From: JALFST01 sp022779285
GTDB lineage: Bacteria; Bacillota; Clostridia; Tissierellales; Peptoniphilaceae
Length of the DNA: 64,000 nucleotides
Reading direction: 5' to 3' (one strand)
Assembly: GCA_050313895.1 (NCBI GenBank)
Contig: JBNPMI010000001.1
Shown here: piece by piece, positions 53,371 through 61,199 of the stretch
Numbering within the stretch: the first letter of the stretch is position 1
How the letters are laid out: each line of letters begins with the position of its first letter
The notes under the pieces: model-generated
Seen by the model: only the letters and a program-made list of their open reading frames with translations
Database searches by the model: none
Told to the model about the DNA's origin: nothing
Translations under genes and position numbers: made by a program

Positions 53371-54225
53371 TCAGTACTTATTATAAGAAGTAGCTTCCCG
53401 AGTTTTCATTATAGCTTCCTTGGCATCAGAATAATGCTCTTGATTGGTTGCAACACATGTAACGATACCATCTAAAAGACTTAATTGAGCAATACGTGTA
53501 CTAATGGATTCAGATTGAAACACGGTTTCATCTGAAGCAGAAAATAATGTGTCATCTGAAATTTTTTGTAACGGAGAATTGTCATTGCTGGTAATAGACA
53601 ATACATAAGCTCCATTTCTTTTCACATTCTCAACGCATTTAATCGTGTTATAATTTGCACCTGAAAAAGATACCGCAATAACTGCGTCATCTTTTGTAGC
53701 GAGCACTGAAGACATGAGCTGCAAATCAATATCCTCATAGGAAATCGTCGGAATCCCCACTTTTAAAAATTTGTGAGAAACATCACTGACAACCTTTTGG
53801 CTTCCACCGGTTCCAAATAAATAAATATTCCTGGCTGCTACAAAGTGATTGACTATGCCGGGAAGATTACTTTTGTTAAGATTGGCAAATGTGGATTTCA
53901 GCACAGCCATATTAGCAGTAAAAATTTTTTCGAAAATACTTTCATACGAGTCGCCCTGCTCAATTATTGGAGAAACTTCCAAACTCTTCGGAGAAACCTC
54001 CTTTGCCAAATTGATCTTCATGTCCAAAAACCCCTTGTATCCCAATGTTTTTGAAAATCGGACAATGGTTGCCTCGGATACTCCCGATTGCACTGCGAAT
54101 GCAGAAACGCTGAGTTTAAGAATGGTATCCTTATGCTCCAGAACAAACTGTGCTAATTTCTTTTCTGTTTTCGTCATCGTCTTAAATTTAAGATTGATCC
54201 TTTCAATGGTTGTCAGATCTTTCAT
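53371..54225 (-). CDS. MurR/RpiR-family transcriptional regulator
   Basis: A 284-residue regulator with an N-terminal helix-turn-helix (SVSAFAVQSGVSEATIVRFSKTLGYKGF) and a C-terminal SIS sugar-phosphate-binding domain (NIYLFGTGGSQKVVSDVSHKF, AVSFSGANYNTI). It usually senses a phosphosugar. ATG at 54225 has AAGGTGA upstream. The gene lies 150 bases before the dehydrogenase operon on the same strand, with palindromes between, so control of that operon is inferred. An insertion sequence now sits upstream of it. Confidence 0.92.
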   Translation of the reverse strand: MKDLTTIERINLKFKTMTKTEKKLAQFVLEHKDTILKLSVSAFAVQSGVSEATIVRFSKTLGYKGFLDMKINLAKEVSPKSLEVSPIIEQGDSYESIFEKIFTANMAVLKSTFANLNKSNLPGIVNHFVAARNIYLFGTGGSQKVVSDVSHKFLKVGIPTISYEDIDLQLMSSVLATKDDAVIAVSFSGANYNTIKCVENVKRNGAYVLSITSNDNSPLQKISDDTLFSASDETVFQSESISTRIAQLSLLDGIVTCVATNQEHYSDAKEAIMKTREATSYNKY

Positions 54226-54350
54226 ATCTTCACCTTGTGCCTTTAATGCTTTCTGTGATTTATGTCCTATCTTGAAATTTATCAATAAAAATCTATCGAT
54301 TCATAAGTTATAATTTATATTACAACAACATGCTTTATTTTGAAAATTGT

Positions 54351-54377
54351 AATGAAATATTTTCCGTGCTTCTGACT
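54351..54377 (+). repeat. 27-bp direct repeat, left copy
   Basis: AATGAAATATTTTCCG...GACT, 27 bases, occurs here and identically at 55495-55521, flanking the insertion sequence. It includes a TGAAATATTTT half-site like the RpiR operators. Confidence 0.9.
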
Positions 54378-54390
54378 ATAGCGATACAAT

Positions 54391-55480
54391 TGATGTGAGA
54401 CCAAGAAGAAAAAAAATAGAGAGAAATCCGATACAATGAAAGTATTCAGCAAACAAAGAAAGGATTCTCTCTATGACAACAAGTATAACAAAAACACAGC
54501 GGTATTTGCCACACACTTTGGAAACAAGATTTCATGCGGTCAAAACGTATCGCGCAGGGTATTCCCTCGCCTTCGTTTTGCGACGCTACAAGATTTCCAA
54601 AGCGTCCCTGATGCGTTGGAATCGGCGATTTGACGGCACAAAGGATTCTTTACGAGACCGCTCTCAGAAACCGAAAAGTCCTCATCCCAATGCACATACG
54701 CCGCAAGAACAGACCTGGATTCGAAATCTTCTCCGACGCAATCCCACCATCTCGCTCATAGAACTCTACGCAAAACTGAAGTTTCAACGTGGCTACCAAC
54801 GGCATCCATGTTCTTTGTTCCGTTTTCTTCGCAAACAGGGCTTTTATAAAGAAAAACTTGTGAAAAAGAAGCCTTATGTACCGAAGCCCTACGATACACC
54901 GAAAAAACTGGGCGTAAAATGGCAACTCGATGTCAAATACGTCCCGTCATCGTGCTATGTCGGAAAAATGCCCGACAAATTTTACCAATATACCGTCATT
55001 GATGAGGCAAGCCGCGAACGATTCCTTTCTGCATTTCGTGAGCAATCTTTGGATTCCACGATCGAATTTGTCAAAATGGCGATCCGGCATTTTGGCTATC
55101 AGCCAAAAATCATACAAACGGACAACGGCTCTGAATTTATCGATTTTCAAGAAACAAAGCGGTCACCCGTTTGACCGGTTCTGCCAGGAAATGGACATCC
55201 AACACCAACTCATTCGTCCAAGGACACCAAGGCACAATGGGAAGGTGGAGCGCAGCCATCGCAATGACAACGAACGTTTCTACTCACGCCTGTCATTCTA
55301 CAGCTGTGAGGATTTGCTTGTGCAAATGAAACGCTACTTGTACAAGTCGAATCGACTCCCCATGCAAACTTTGGGGTGGTTGACCCCCATGGAAAAACGA
55401 GCCCTATTGATGGCGGGTTCACCCGCCATCAATAGGGTAACATATCGGAGATCTCTTCCTGCGATTTTGGTCTCACATCA
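54391..55480 (+). mobile_element. IS481-like insertion sequence
   Basis: About 1090 bases bounded by inverted repeats TGATGTGAGACCAA (54391-54404) and TTGGTCTCACATCA (55467-55480). It holds one frameshifted DDE transposase. Size and transposase form fit the IS481 family. A 27-bp direct repeat lies 13-14 bases outside the inverted repeats on each side, so the true ends may be slightly further out. It sits at the right edge of the catabolic island and separates the rpiR gene from its ancestral upstream region. Confidence 0.8.
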
Positions 55481-55499
55481 TTTACAAATGTACAAATGA
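54473..55499 (+). pseudogene. IS481-like DDE transposase, frameshifted
   Basis: The first frame (54473-55174) has an N-terminal helix-turn-helix (AGYSLAFVLRRYKISKASLMRWNRRF), a linker, and the integrase core with the first Asp in WQLDVKYV and second in QTDNGSEF. The second frame, one base over, continues QSGHPFDRF...RPRTPRHNGKVERSH, which supplies the third acidic residue (Glu in KVERSH). The shift is in TTTT at 55144-55147: removing one T joins them. It may be a real mutation, a sequencing error or, less likely, a slippage site. The second frame runs through the right inverted repeat to a stop at 55499. Confidence 0.85.
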
Positions 55500-55521
55500 A
55501 ATATTTTCCGTGCTTCTGACT
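55495..55521 (+). repeat. 27-bp direct repeat, right copy
   Basis: Identical to 54351-54377. The bases on either side differ, so the repeat is exactly 27 long. It may be an unusually long target-site duplication or a recombination scar. Confidence 0.9.
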
Positions 55522-55619
55522 CTTTAGTTGGATCATGCAAATGAAGTTAATCTAAAAAGAATGGATCCACCGGCCCTTTCAGTATAATTCTGTTGCCAAA
55601 ACAAAAATTGAACGGAGCA

Positions 55620-56400
55620 TCAAATGAATCAGATCATTCTTATACCGGAGCTGAAATTCGTGAAAGCTATTTTTCTATACGACAATAGAGAAGATATAAA
55701 AAACTTGTAGAAAAGATTATTGACGTAGTGTTGAATGTCAAAGCCGAAGAACTAGTTAGTATAATTTTCTATGAGCGAACCGAAGAATTCGGAATATATT
55801 GCAACGGGGTATCGTAAAAGAAGTCTGATTGCGTACGCTGGAGCTCCGGAACTGCATATTCCAAAGCTATATGATGCTTTTTTCTCTACGCAATTCTTCT
55901 TCTGGTACCGGCACAATAATAATCCCGGTGTTTTCGCACGCAAAGTATTAGCCATCACGTAAATCAGCATTTTCAGCATAAACAGTGTCTCAACTTCATA
56001 AAGAAAGTGAACAAAACCGTTGTAATGCCTTTCAGGATTGTTTTCTGACACAGGAGTATTCTTCTCTCTGCGCAGATATGTCCTATAGTATGGCAGAACA
56101 GCAAGGAACGCGGAGGGATTCATAGAGGGCTAATTATTGTACTTGGGCATACGAAAAGATGGCATGGAATGAGGTGTTGTCTGAAAAAGAATCTGAGATT
56201 ACCTGGAAGGAAATATTTCACTCCCTGGAAAATTCGGGATTACAAGAGACTCGCTCTTTACATCCAATGCGCATTTTAAAAATCTAAAGCAACTCTTTCT
56301 ACCTTCCCTATATGTACTCGACAGAGTTGCCAACCACTTTCATTTCGAAAATGCGATCTATTCAAAACACATGGTTCAAAGAGATTGCACCTGTGTAAAA
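55620..56400 (+). pseudogene. Decayed IS256/Mutator-like transposase
   Basis: No intact frame, but pieces in different frames follow the order of an IS256-type transposase: KAEELVSIIFYERTEE near 55735-55785, then GYRKRSLIAYAGAPELHIPKL near 55806-55870 (compare the family pattern RNGYRxRxLxTRxGxxELxIPKLR), and a SEITWKEIFHSLENSGL piece near 56194-56240 like the family's (E)xWxxxFxxLKxRGL. Several stops and frameshifts make it clearly dead. The assignment is by eye. Confidence 0.5.
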
Positions 56401-56487
56401 CCGTGTTCAAAAAATATGGATATTTTGAAATAAATGGATTATGATAGAGAAAAGGATTTCATCTAATCAACGAAAAGAGGATCGCTC

Positions 56488-57417
56488 GTGAAAAAAAGTA
56501 CTTATCACTTCCCCTCTGCTACAGGTGTTTGCGAAATCGAATCCAATTTCTATTGTCCGGAGGACGAGGATTTTGATACGATTCTTGTGTTACATCATGG
56601 TATGGCAGAGCATTCGGGACGTTATCAGGACTTTATTGAAACGCTTTGTACAAATCGCTTCGCAGTATATATGCATGACATGGCTAACCATGGAAAGTCC
56701 AATCAGAATTATGAGGAAACCGGATGGTTTGGTGAAAAAGACGGGTGGAAAGGTCTGATATCCGATTTCCGGCACAATGTACAAAAAGCTGTTACAGAAA
56801 ATCCGAAAAAAAAGATTGTCATCATGGGACATTCGATGGGATCTTTTATCTGCCGAGTTTATACGGCGTGGTATCCTCAGGATGGATTTTCCGCAGCCAT
56901 CTACATGGGCACAGGCGGCCCCAATCCCATTGCTGGACTGGGACAGGCTGTTTCCGCCATGGTCTCCAAAGTCAATGGCTCCAAGCATAAAAGTAAATTG
57001 TTGGACTCACTGATTTTTGGAAATTACAACAAAAAAGAGGCCAAGCGAAGCAACTTTGATTGGCTCACGCGAGATACCAAAGTGGTTGATCAATATCTGC
57101 GGGATCCTTATTGCGGTTTTCTGTTCACTGCTCAGGGGATCCATGATCTCATTTTGCTCAATCGGGAAGCCAACTCCACAAAATGGTTTGAATCCGTTCC
57201 CAAGGATTTGCCCATTCTGCTTATGAGTGGATCCATGGATCCTGTAGGAGATTATTCCAAAGGGATCCGGGTTATATACGAAAAATTATTGTCGACTGAG
57301 CACAGCAAAGTCACCATGAAACTCTACCCGGAGTCAAGACATGAGCTGCTCAATGAATACACTCGTCAGGAAGTGATTTCGGACATTATCAATTGGAACG
57401 ATACCGATGCCCCCTAA
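56488..57417 (+). CDS. Alpha/beta hydrolase, monoacylglycerol lipase-like (S33 family)
   Basis: A 309-residue cytoplasmic hydrolase. The oxyanion segment HHGMAEHSGRY, the nucleophile elbow GHSMGS (Ser116), the acid in SGSMDPVG and the His in ESRHELL form the complete triad. Members cleave monoglycerides or lysophospholipids. The start is GTG at 56488 with AGAGGA seven bases upstream. Single gene with its own terminator, next to the transposon debris. Confidence 0.88.
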   Translation: MKKSTYHFPSATGVCEIESNFYCPEDEDFDTILVLHHGMAEHSGRYQDFIETLCTNRFAVYMHDMANHGKSNQNYEETGWFGEKDGWKGLISDFRHNVQKAVTENPKKKIVIMGHSMGSFICRVYTAWYPQDGFSAAIYMGTGGPNPIAGLGQAVSAMVSKVNGSKHKSKLLDSLIFGNYNKKEAKRSNFDWLTRDTKVVDQYLRDPYCGFLFTAQGIHDLILLNREANSTKWFESVPKDLPILLMSGSMDPVGDYSKGIRVIYEKLLSTEHSKVTMKLYPESRHELLNEYTRQEVISDIINWNDTDAP

Positions 57418-57439
57418 CATCAAGTCCGAAATCATCGCC

Positions 57440-57480
57440 ACCCCACCGACTTGCCCAGACGGTGGGGTTTTTATTTTATT
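57440..57480 (+). terminator. Terminator after the alpha/beta hydrolase
   Basis: ACCCCACCG and CGGTGGGGT form a 9-bp stem with an 11-base loop, followed by a T-rich run. Confidence 0.85.
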
Positions 57481-57488
57481 CAATACAA

Positions 57489-57512
57489 AGCCTCTCGATC
57501 AGTCGAGAGGCT
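57489..57512 (-). terminator. Terminator overlapping the folC end
   Basis: AGCCTCTCGA-TCAG-TCGAGAGGCT is a perfect 10-bp hairpin; the folC stop codon lies in its loop. On the minus strand it is followed by TTTGTATTG, a weak U-run. Confidence 0.6.
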
Positions 57513-58782
57513 GCCTGTTAATGATTCTCATTTGGTTTCGAATACTTCCCGCCAAATAAAGCGAGCCGAAGGCTACAATGATCCCATCCCTTCCTGCTGC
57601 TTTCCGCGCAAGCCGAATGCCCTCTTTGACAGAATCCGCCGCTTCCGCACGGATTCCCCGACGTAGCAGATATTCCGCCAAACGCTCGGCGGAGAGAGCC
57701 CGATCAGAACTTGGTGTTAAACAGATCATCTGCTGGGTAAACGGGGTCAGGATCTCTATCATTCTTGGATAATCCTTATCCTTTAAAACGCCCATCAGAA
57801 AAACCACCTTCTGCCGAGGAAAAAGAGCCGACAAATTTTCTGCAAGAGCTTCCGCACATTGTGGATTGTGTCCTCCGTCCAGGAATACAATCGGTTTTTT
57901 AGACAGAAGCTCCATGCGTGCCGGCCATTCTGTCATGGCAAGCCCTTTACGAACCGCTTCCTCGTCGATATGCCACCCACGCCTGATCAGAATCTCCAGG
58001 ACTGTAAGCGCCGTAGCCGCATTGCGTAGCTGATGTTTCCCCAACAATGACAGTTGCAGTGGCTGCTGATCCCAAAGAAATCTTTGTCCGTTCAGCGTCA
58101 TCTCCGGTGCATGAATGCGACTATTTTTCACACCATGAAAATTGGCGCCTGCCGTCAGACATTTTTCTTTTATGATCTCTGTTACAGAAGGTGCACCATC
58201 ATAACAAACGACATCAGAACCGGCTTTAATGATTCCCGCCTTGGTTTGTGCAATTTCCTCGATGGAATTGCCCAAGTACTCCTGATGATCAAGTCCCACA
58301 TTGGTAATGACTGCCACCTCAGGAGCATCGATGGCATTGGTCGAGTCCAAAGCGCCTCCCATACCGACCTCCAGAACGACAATGTCACATTTTCGGGAAG
58401 CAAAGTAATCCAGACCGATGGCTGTCACGAGTTCAAATTGACTCGGATGATCCGACATCTTTTCCGCAATTGTTCGAACACGCATTGTATGAAAAATCAG
58501 ATCCTCTTCCGAAATCCATTTTCCGTTCACCTGAATTCTCTCACGAAAATTCTCGATATGCGGCGAGCTGTAAAATCCTGTTCGATATCCTGTCCGTCGA
58601 AGCACCGATTCCAGCATCGCACAGGTACTCCCTTTCCCATTGCTTCCTGTCACGTGGATAAACTTTAATCGTTTTTGAGGATTTCCTAATTTTTCCAAGA
58701 GCTCCCGTGTTCGATCCAGCCCAAGGCGTGTCTTGCTCCACCCCTGATTTTCCAGATACGAAATGGCCTCCTGTGATGTCAT
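57499..58782 (-). CDS. folC: Folylpolyglutamate synthase / dihydrofolate synthase
   Basis: A 427-residue Mur-ligase-type enzyme that adds glutamates to folates. ATP loop VTGSNGKGST (residues 44-53), the omega/Mg region SPHIENFRERIQVNG, and FLDGGHNP are typical. ATG at 58782 has AAAGGGG upstream and overlaps the folT stop (ATGA), so import and retention of folate are coupled. A longer upstream frame lies inside folT. Confidence 0.94.
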   Translation of the reverse strand: MTSQEAISYLENQGWSKTRLGLDRTRELLEKLGNPQKRLKFIHVTGSNGKGSTCAMLESVLRRTGYRTGFYSSPHIENFRERIQVNGKWISEEDLIFHTMRVRTIAEKMSDHPSQFELVTAIGLDYFASRKCDIVVLEVGMGGALDSTNAIDAPEVAVITNVGLDHQEYLGNSIEEIAQTKAGIIKAGSDVVCYDGAPSVTEIIKEKCLTAGANFHGVKNSRIHAPEMTLNGQRFLWDQQPLQLSLLGKHQLRNAATALTVLEILIRRGWHIDEEAVRKGLAMTEWPARMELLSKKPIVFLDGGHNPQCAEALAENLSALFPRQKVVFLMGVLKDKDYPRMIEILTPFTQQMICLTPSSDRALSAERLAEYLLRRGIRAEAADSVKEGIRLARKAAGRDGIIVAFGSLYLAGSIRNQMRIINRQPLD

Positions 58783-59288
58783 ATGTGAAGCCCCTTTCCC
58801 CAGTTCGGGAATGATTTTGCCAAAAGAAACATAATGACAAACTGAATCGGCGCCGTGATCAGGCTTTGGACGATCCGGGCTTCTAAAAGGCCTTGATATG
58901 GTGTCCCATAAAGCATGGAAAGCCAATAGGAATTGAGAAAGAGGCTGATCACAAATTGATGGATGACAACGGCCAACAAGATCCGCTGCCAGGTTTGTTT
59001 TTTGTGAATCAAAATCCCGAAAACAAAACCTGCAAGGACGGCTGAAAAAGTAAATCCGGGAAAAAACGCTCCTGAGGGAAAAAGGGTTGCGCCGATAACA
59101 TCAGCGAGTCCATAAAGTACCGCAGCCGGAACAGGCCCGAACATCATTGCCGCAACCACGATGGGTACAAAGCTGAATCCGAATTTCATATTCCATGCAT
59201 TAATCGACAAAAATCGTGACAACACAACCTCCACGGCAAGTAAAATGCCGAGATACGCAATCATGCGCGCATTCCATTTTTTTTGCAT
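58779..59288 (-). CDS. folT: ECF transporter S component for folate
   Basis: A 169-residue, six-helix substrate-binding subunit. MIAYLGILLAVEVVLSRFLSI, the FSFVPIVVAAMMFGPVPAAVLYGLADVIGA segment and FFPGFTFSA fit the FolT group of group II ECF transporters, which share EcfA, EcfA' and EcfT encoded elsewhere. The assignment is strongly supported by the THF riboswitch in the leader and by overlap with folC. AAAGGAG lies 7 bases before the ATG, inside the terminator stem. Confidence 0.93.
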   Translation of the reverse strand: MQKKWNARMIAYLGILLAVEVVLSRFLSINAWNMKFGFSFVPIVVAAMMFGPVPAAVLYGLADVIGATLFPSGAFFPGFTFSAVLAGFVFGILIHKKQTWQRILLAVVIHQFVISLFLNSYWLSMLYGTPYQGLLEARIVQSLITAPIQFVIMFLLAKSFPNWGKGLHI

Positions 59289-59323
59289 AAAAAAACTCCT
59301 TTCCGGCAACGCCACAAAAGGAG
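59289..59323 (-). terminator. Riboswitch expression platform: terminator that also hides the folT ribosome site
   Basis: On the minus strand CTCCTTT (59317-59323) pairs with AAAGGAG (59296-59302) and is followed by T7. The 3' arm is the folT ribosome binding site. An alternative hairpin GCCACA/TGTGGC (59311-59316 with 59331-59336) overlaps the 3' edge of the aptamer and the terminator loop. Confidence 0.7.
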
Positions 59324-59333
59324 ATTTCCCTGT

Positions 59334-59427
59334 GGCAGCGGATGCGAAATTGGCACCGCGGCAATCGCCTTCGTCCGAGGACAACTCCCATCCCTCGGCA
59401 CTTAACGCGCCAATTCCTACTCTGACC
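59334..59427 (-). ncRNA. Tetrahydrofolate (THF) riboswitch
   Basis: The minus strand contains, in order, GGTCAGAGTAG, GCGCGTTAAGTGCC, GAGGGATGGGAGTTGTCCTC, GACGAAGGCGA, CGCGGTGCC and CGCATCCGCTGCC. These are the conserved blocks of the THF riboswitch, which lies upstream of folT in many Bacillota. Arms GGNCAG/CTGCC close the aptamer. Ligand binding should lower folT-folC expression when folate is plentiful. Confidence 0.93.
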
Positions 59428-59458
59428 GACAGTATTTATGATTTCAATAACAGTACTT

Positions 59459-59464
59459 ATTATA
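59459..59464 (-). promoter_or_regulatory. -10 element of the folT riboswitch promoter
   Basis: A consensus TATAAT on the minus strand starts about 30 bases before the aptamer. The -35 is not clear (T-rich region near 59480). Confidence 0.55.
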
Positions 59465-59665
59465 ACCCGTTTTTTCAAAACAAAACATGATGAATTGACG
59501 AATCCCGATTCAAAGCGGCATGAGCCGATACAGTAAACGCACAGGAAACTGAAATTATCCGGAGCTCACCTGAAAAGCCGGCAATCATGCATTGATTTTG
59601 GGAATTTGCGGATTCGGCCTCCTTTCCTCCGAAGCCATAGTCAAAAAGAATTTCGCAGCTTATAT

Positions 59666-60526
59666 TTATGCTTTCTCCATTTGCCTTTGCGCCGCCTCTA
59701 CAACATGGAGTGCCAAAACAGAGGTTGTTACCGTGCCCACGCCTCCCGGTACAGGAGTGATCCGAATTTCCGAATCCTTGATTTCGTCCATTTTCACATC
59801 TCCGCAAAGCTTATTTTTCGCAGGATTCCACGTGATGCCGACGTCAATGACCGTTTGTCCGTTCCGCAAGCAATTCTTTCCGATGCTTTCCATCTGACCC
59901 GTAGCCGCAATCACAATATCTGCCTGCTTCACGATCTCTTCTATGCCCTCGGAACGGGAATGAACCAGTGTCACCGTTGCATTTTCATGAAGCAGCAGCA
60001 TGGCCGCCGGACGTCCGATCACAAGCGATCGTCCAATCACAGCTGCCCTCCTGCCCTGAAGCGGGATTCCATAGTATTTCAAAATCTCCAATACAGCCTG
60101 CGCCGTACAAGGACAGTAGCCAATTGCTTTGTTTGCAAAAACTCCTCCGAGAGAGGCGGTGGTCGCCCCGTCAATGTCCTTTCTGACGGAAATCTTTTCA
60201 CAAAGGATTTCTTCCGGAAGATGTCGGGGAAGCGGGCGAAGTATCAGAATCCCATGAATCTCTGAATCGTCATTGACGGTTTCCAAAGCCTTCATATATT
60301 CCTCTTCTGTTATATTTTTCGGGAATTCCATGCTTTTGACCTGAATTCCAAGCTTTTCGCAGCGCATTCTGGCTCCTCTCTCATAGGCCAAATCCGCTTG
60401 GTTTTCTCCCACCCGAAAAATTGCAAGCGTAGGAATTATCCCCTTGGAAGCGAGAGAGAGAATGCCCTCCCTTGCTCGTGCCTGCAATGCTGCGGCAACA
60501 GGCGCGCCGAAAAGCTCCTTACTCAT
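59666..60526 (-). CDS. folD: Methylene-THF dehydrogenase / methenyl-THF cyclohydrolase
   Basis: A 287-residue bifunctional enzyme interconverting methylene-, methenyl- and 10-formyl-THF. The substrate region YMKALETVNDD and GILILRPLPRHLP, and the cofactor loop GRSLVIGRPAAMLL with PGGVGTVT near the end, are intact. The usual catalytic YxxxK is present as YERGARMRCEKLG-type spacing and looks altered from the usual, so activity balance is uncertain. ATG at 60526 with GGAGG overlaps fchA by 8 bases. Confidence 0.92.
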   Translation of the reverse strand: MSKELFGAPVAAALQARAREGILSLASKGIIPTLAIFRVGENQADLAYERGARMRCEKLGIQVKSMEFPKNITEEEYMKALETVNDDSEIHGILILRPLPRHLPEEILCEKISVRKDIDGATTASLGGVFANKAIGYCPCTAQAVLEILKYYGIPLQGRRAAVIGRSLVIGRPAAMLLLHENATVTLVHSRSEGIEEIVKQADIVIAATGQMESIGKNCLRNGQTVIDVGITWNPAKNKLCGDVKMDEIKDSEIRITPVPGGVGTVTTSVLALHVVEAAQRQMEKA

Positions 60527-61142
60527 ATGACACCTCCGTAGCAATCTTTTGATAGATCGACTCCGCAAACGGCATCCATTTTTTCAGTTTTGTGTTCACA
60601 ACGGAATCAATATCGTTCGCACGAGTACGATTTTTCATCAAAGCCGTATTGACCTTCACATTCATGGCCGCGCCGGCCATCGCTCCGTAGCACAGCATGG
60701 CCCCCGTTGCCGCATCGGAGAGAGCCAGCCGGCTTCCCTTTATGCGAAACGACTCTAACAGCTGAAGCGCCTCGATGCATAAATCGATCATTTCCATAGG
60801 GGTCTGTGCAGCCTGCAATAAGCATTCCTCCATCACGGTTTCCCGTGACGGATCATTCCTCGGAATCGAATATGCGCTTGCCAAGGGAGCAAAGCCTGCA
60901 GCATCTTTTTCGATGCAATCCAAAAATCTCTTACGAAGATCCTGCGCCGACTGCATCAGCTGCCGGATCTCCTTTTCCACAGCTGCATATTTCTTCTTTC
61001 CTACGGTCAGCTCTCCCACCATATCTCCCAGCGCAATTCCGACGGCCCCCACAAGTGCACAAGCCCCGCCTCCACCCGGTGTGGGCGAAGAGGAGGCCAG
61101 ATTTTCGGTAAATTCAGATAATGTCTGTTTTGTAAATTCCAT
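60519..61142 (-). CDS. fchA: Formimidoyl-THF cyclodeaminase / methenyl-THF cyclohydrolase
   Basis: A 207-residue member of the FTCD_C family. LASSSPTPGGGGACALVGAVGIALGDMV is the diagnostic N-terminal stretch. It converts 5-formimino-THF, from purine or histidine fermentation, to methenyl-THF and ammonia, or acts as cyclohydrolase. AAAGGAG precedes the ATG. The middle of an fhs-fchA-folD operon, giving a complete one-carbon route from formimino-THF to formate with ATP gain. Confidence 0.94.
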   Translation of the reverse strand: MEFTKQTLSEFTENLASSSPTPGGGGACALVGAVGIALGDMVGELTVGKKKYAAVEKEIRQLMQSAQDLRKRFLDCIEKDAAGFAPLASAYSIPRNDPSRETVMEECLLQAAQTPMEMIDLCIEALQLLESFRIKGSRLALSDAATGAMLCYGAMAGAAMNVKVNTALMKNRTRANDIDSVVNTKLKKWMPFAESIYQKIATEVSYE

Positions 61143-61199
61143 GCTTTCTCCTTTTGGATCCGAGTCGCATTTTCCATGTTCGATGTGACGCCGATAAAA

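Noticed and set aside
53871..54060. Frames opposite the rpiR gene
   Set aside because: Antisense shadows; the minus-strand RpiR reading has clear HTH and SIS domains.
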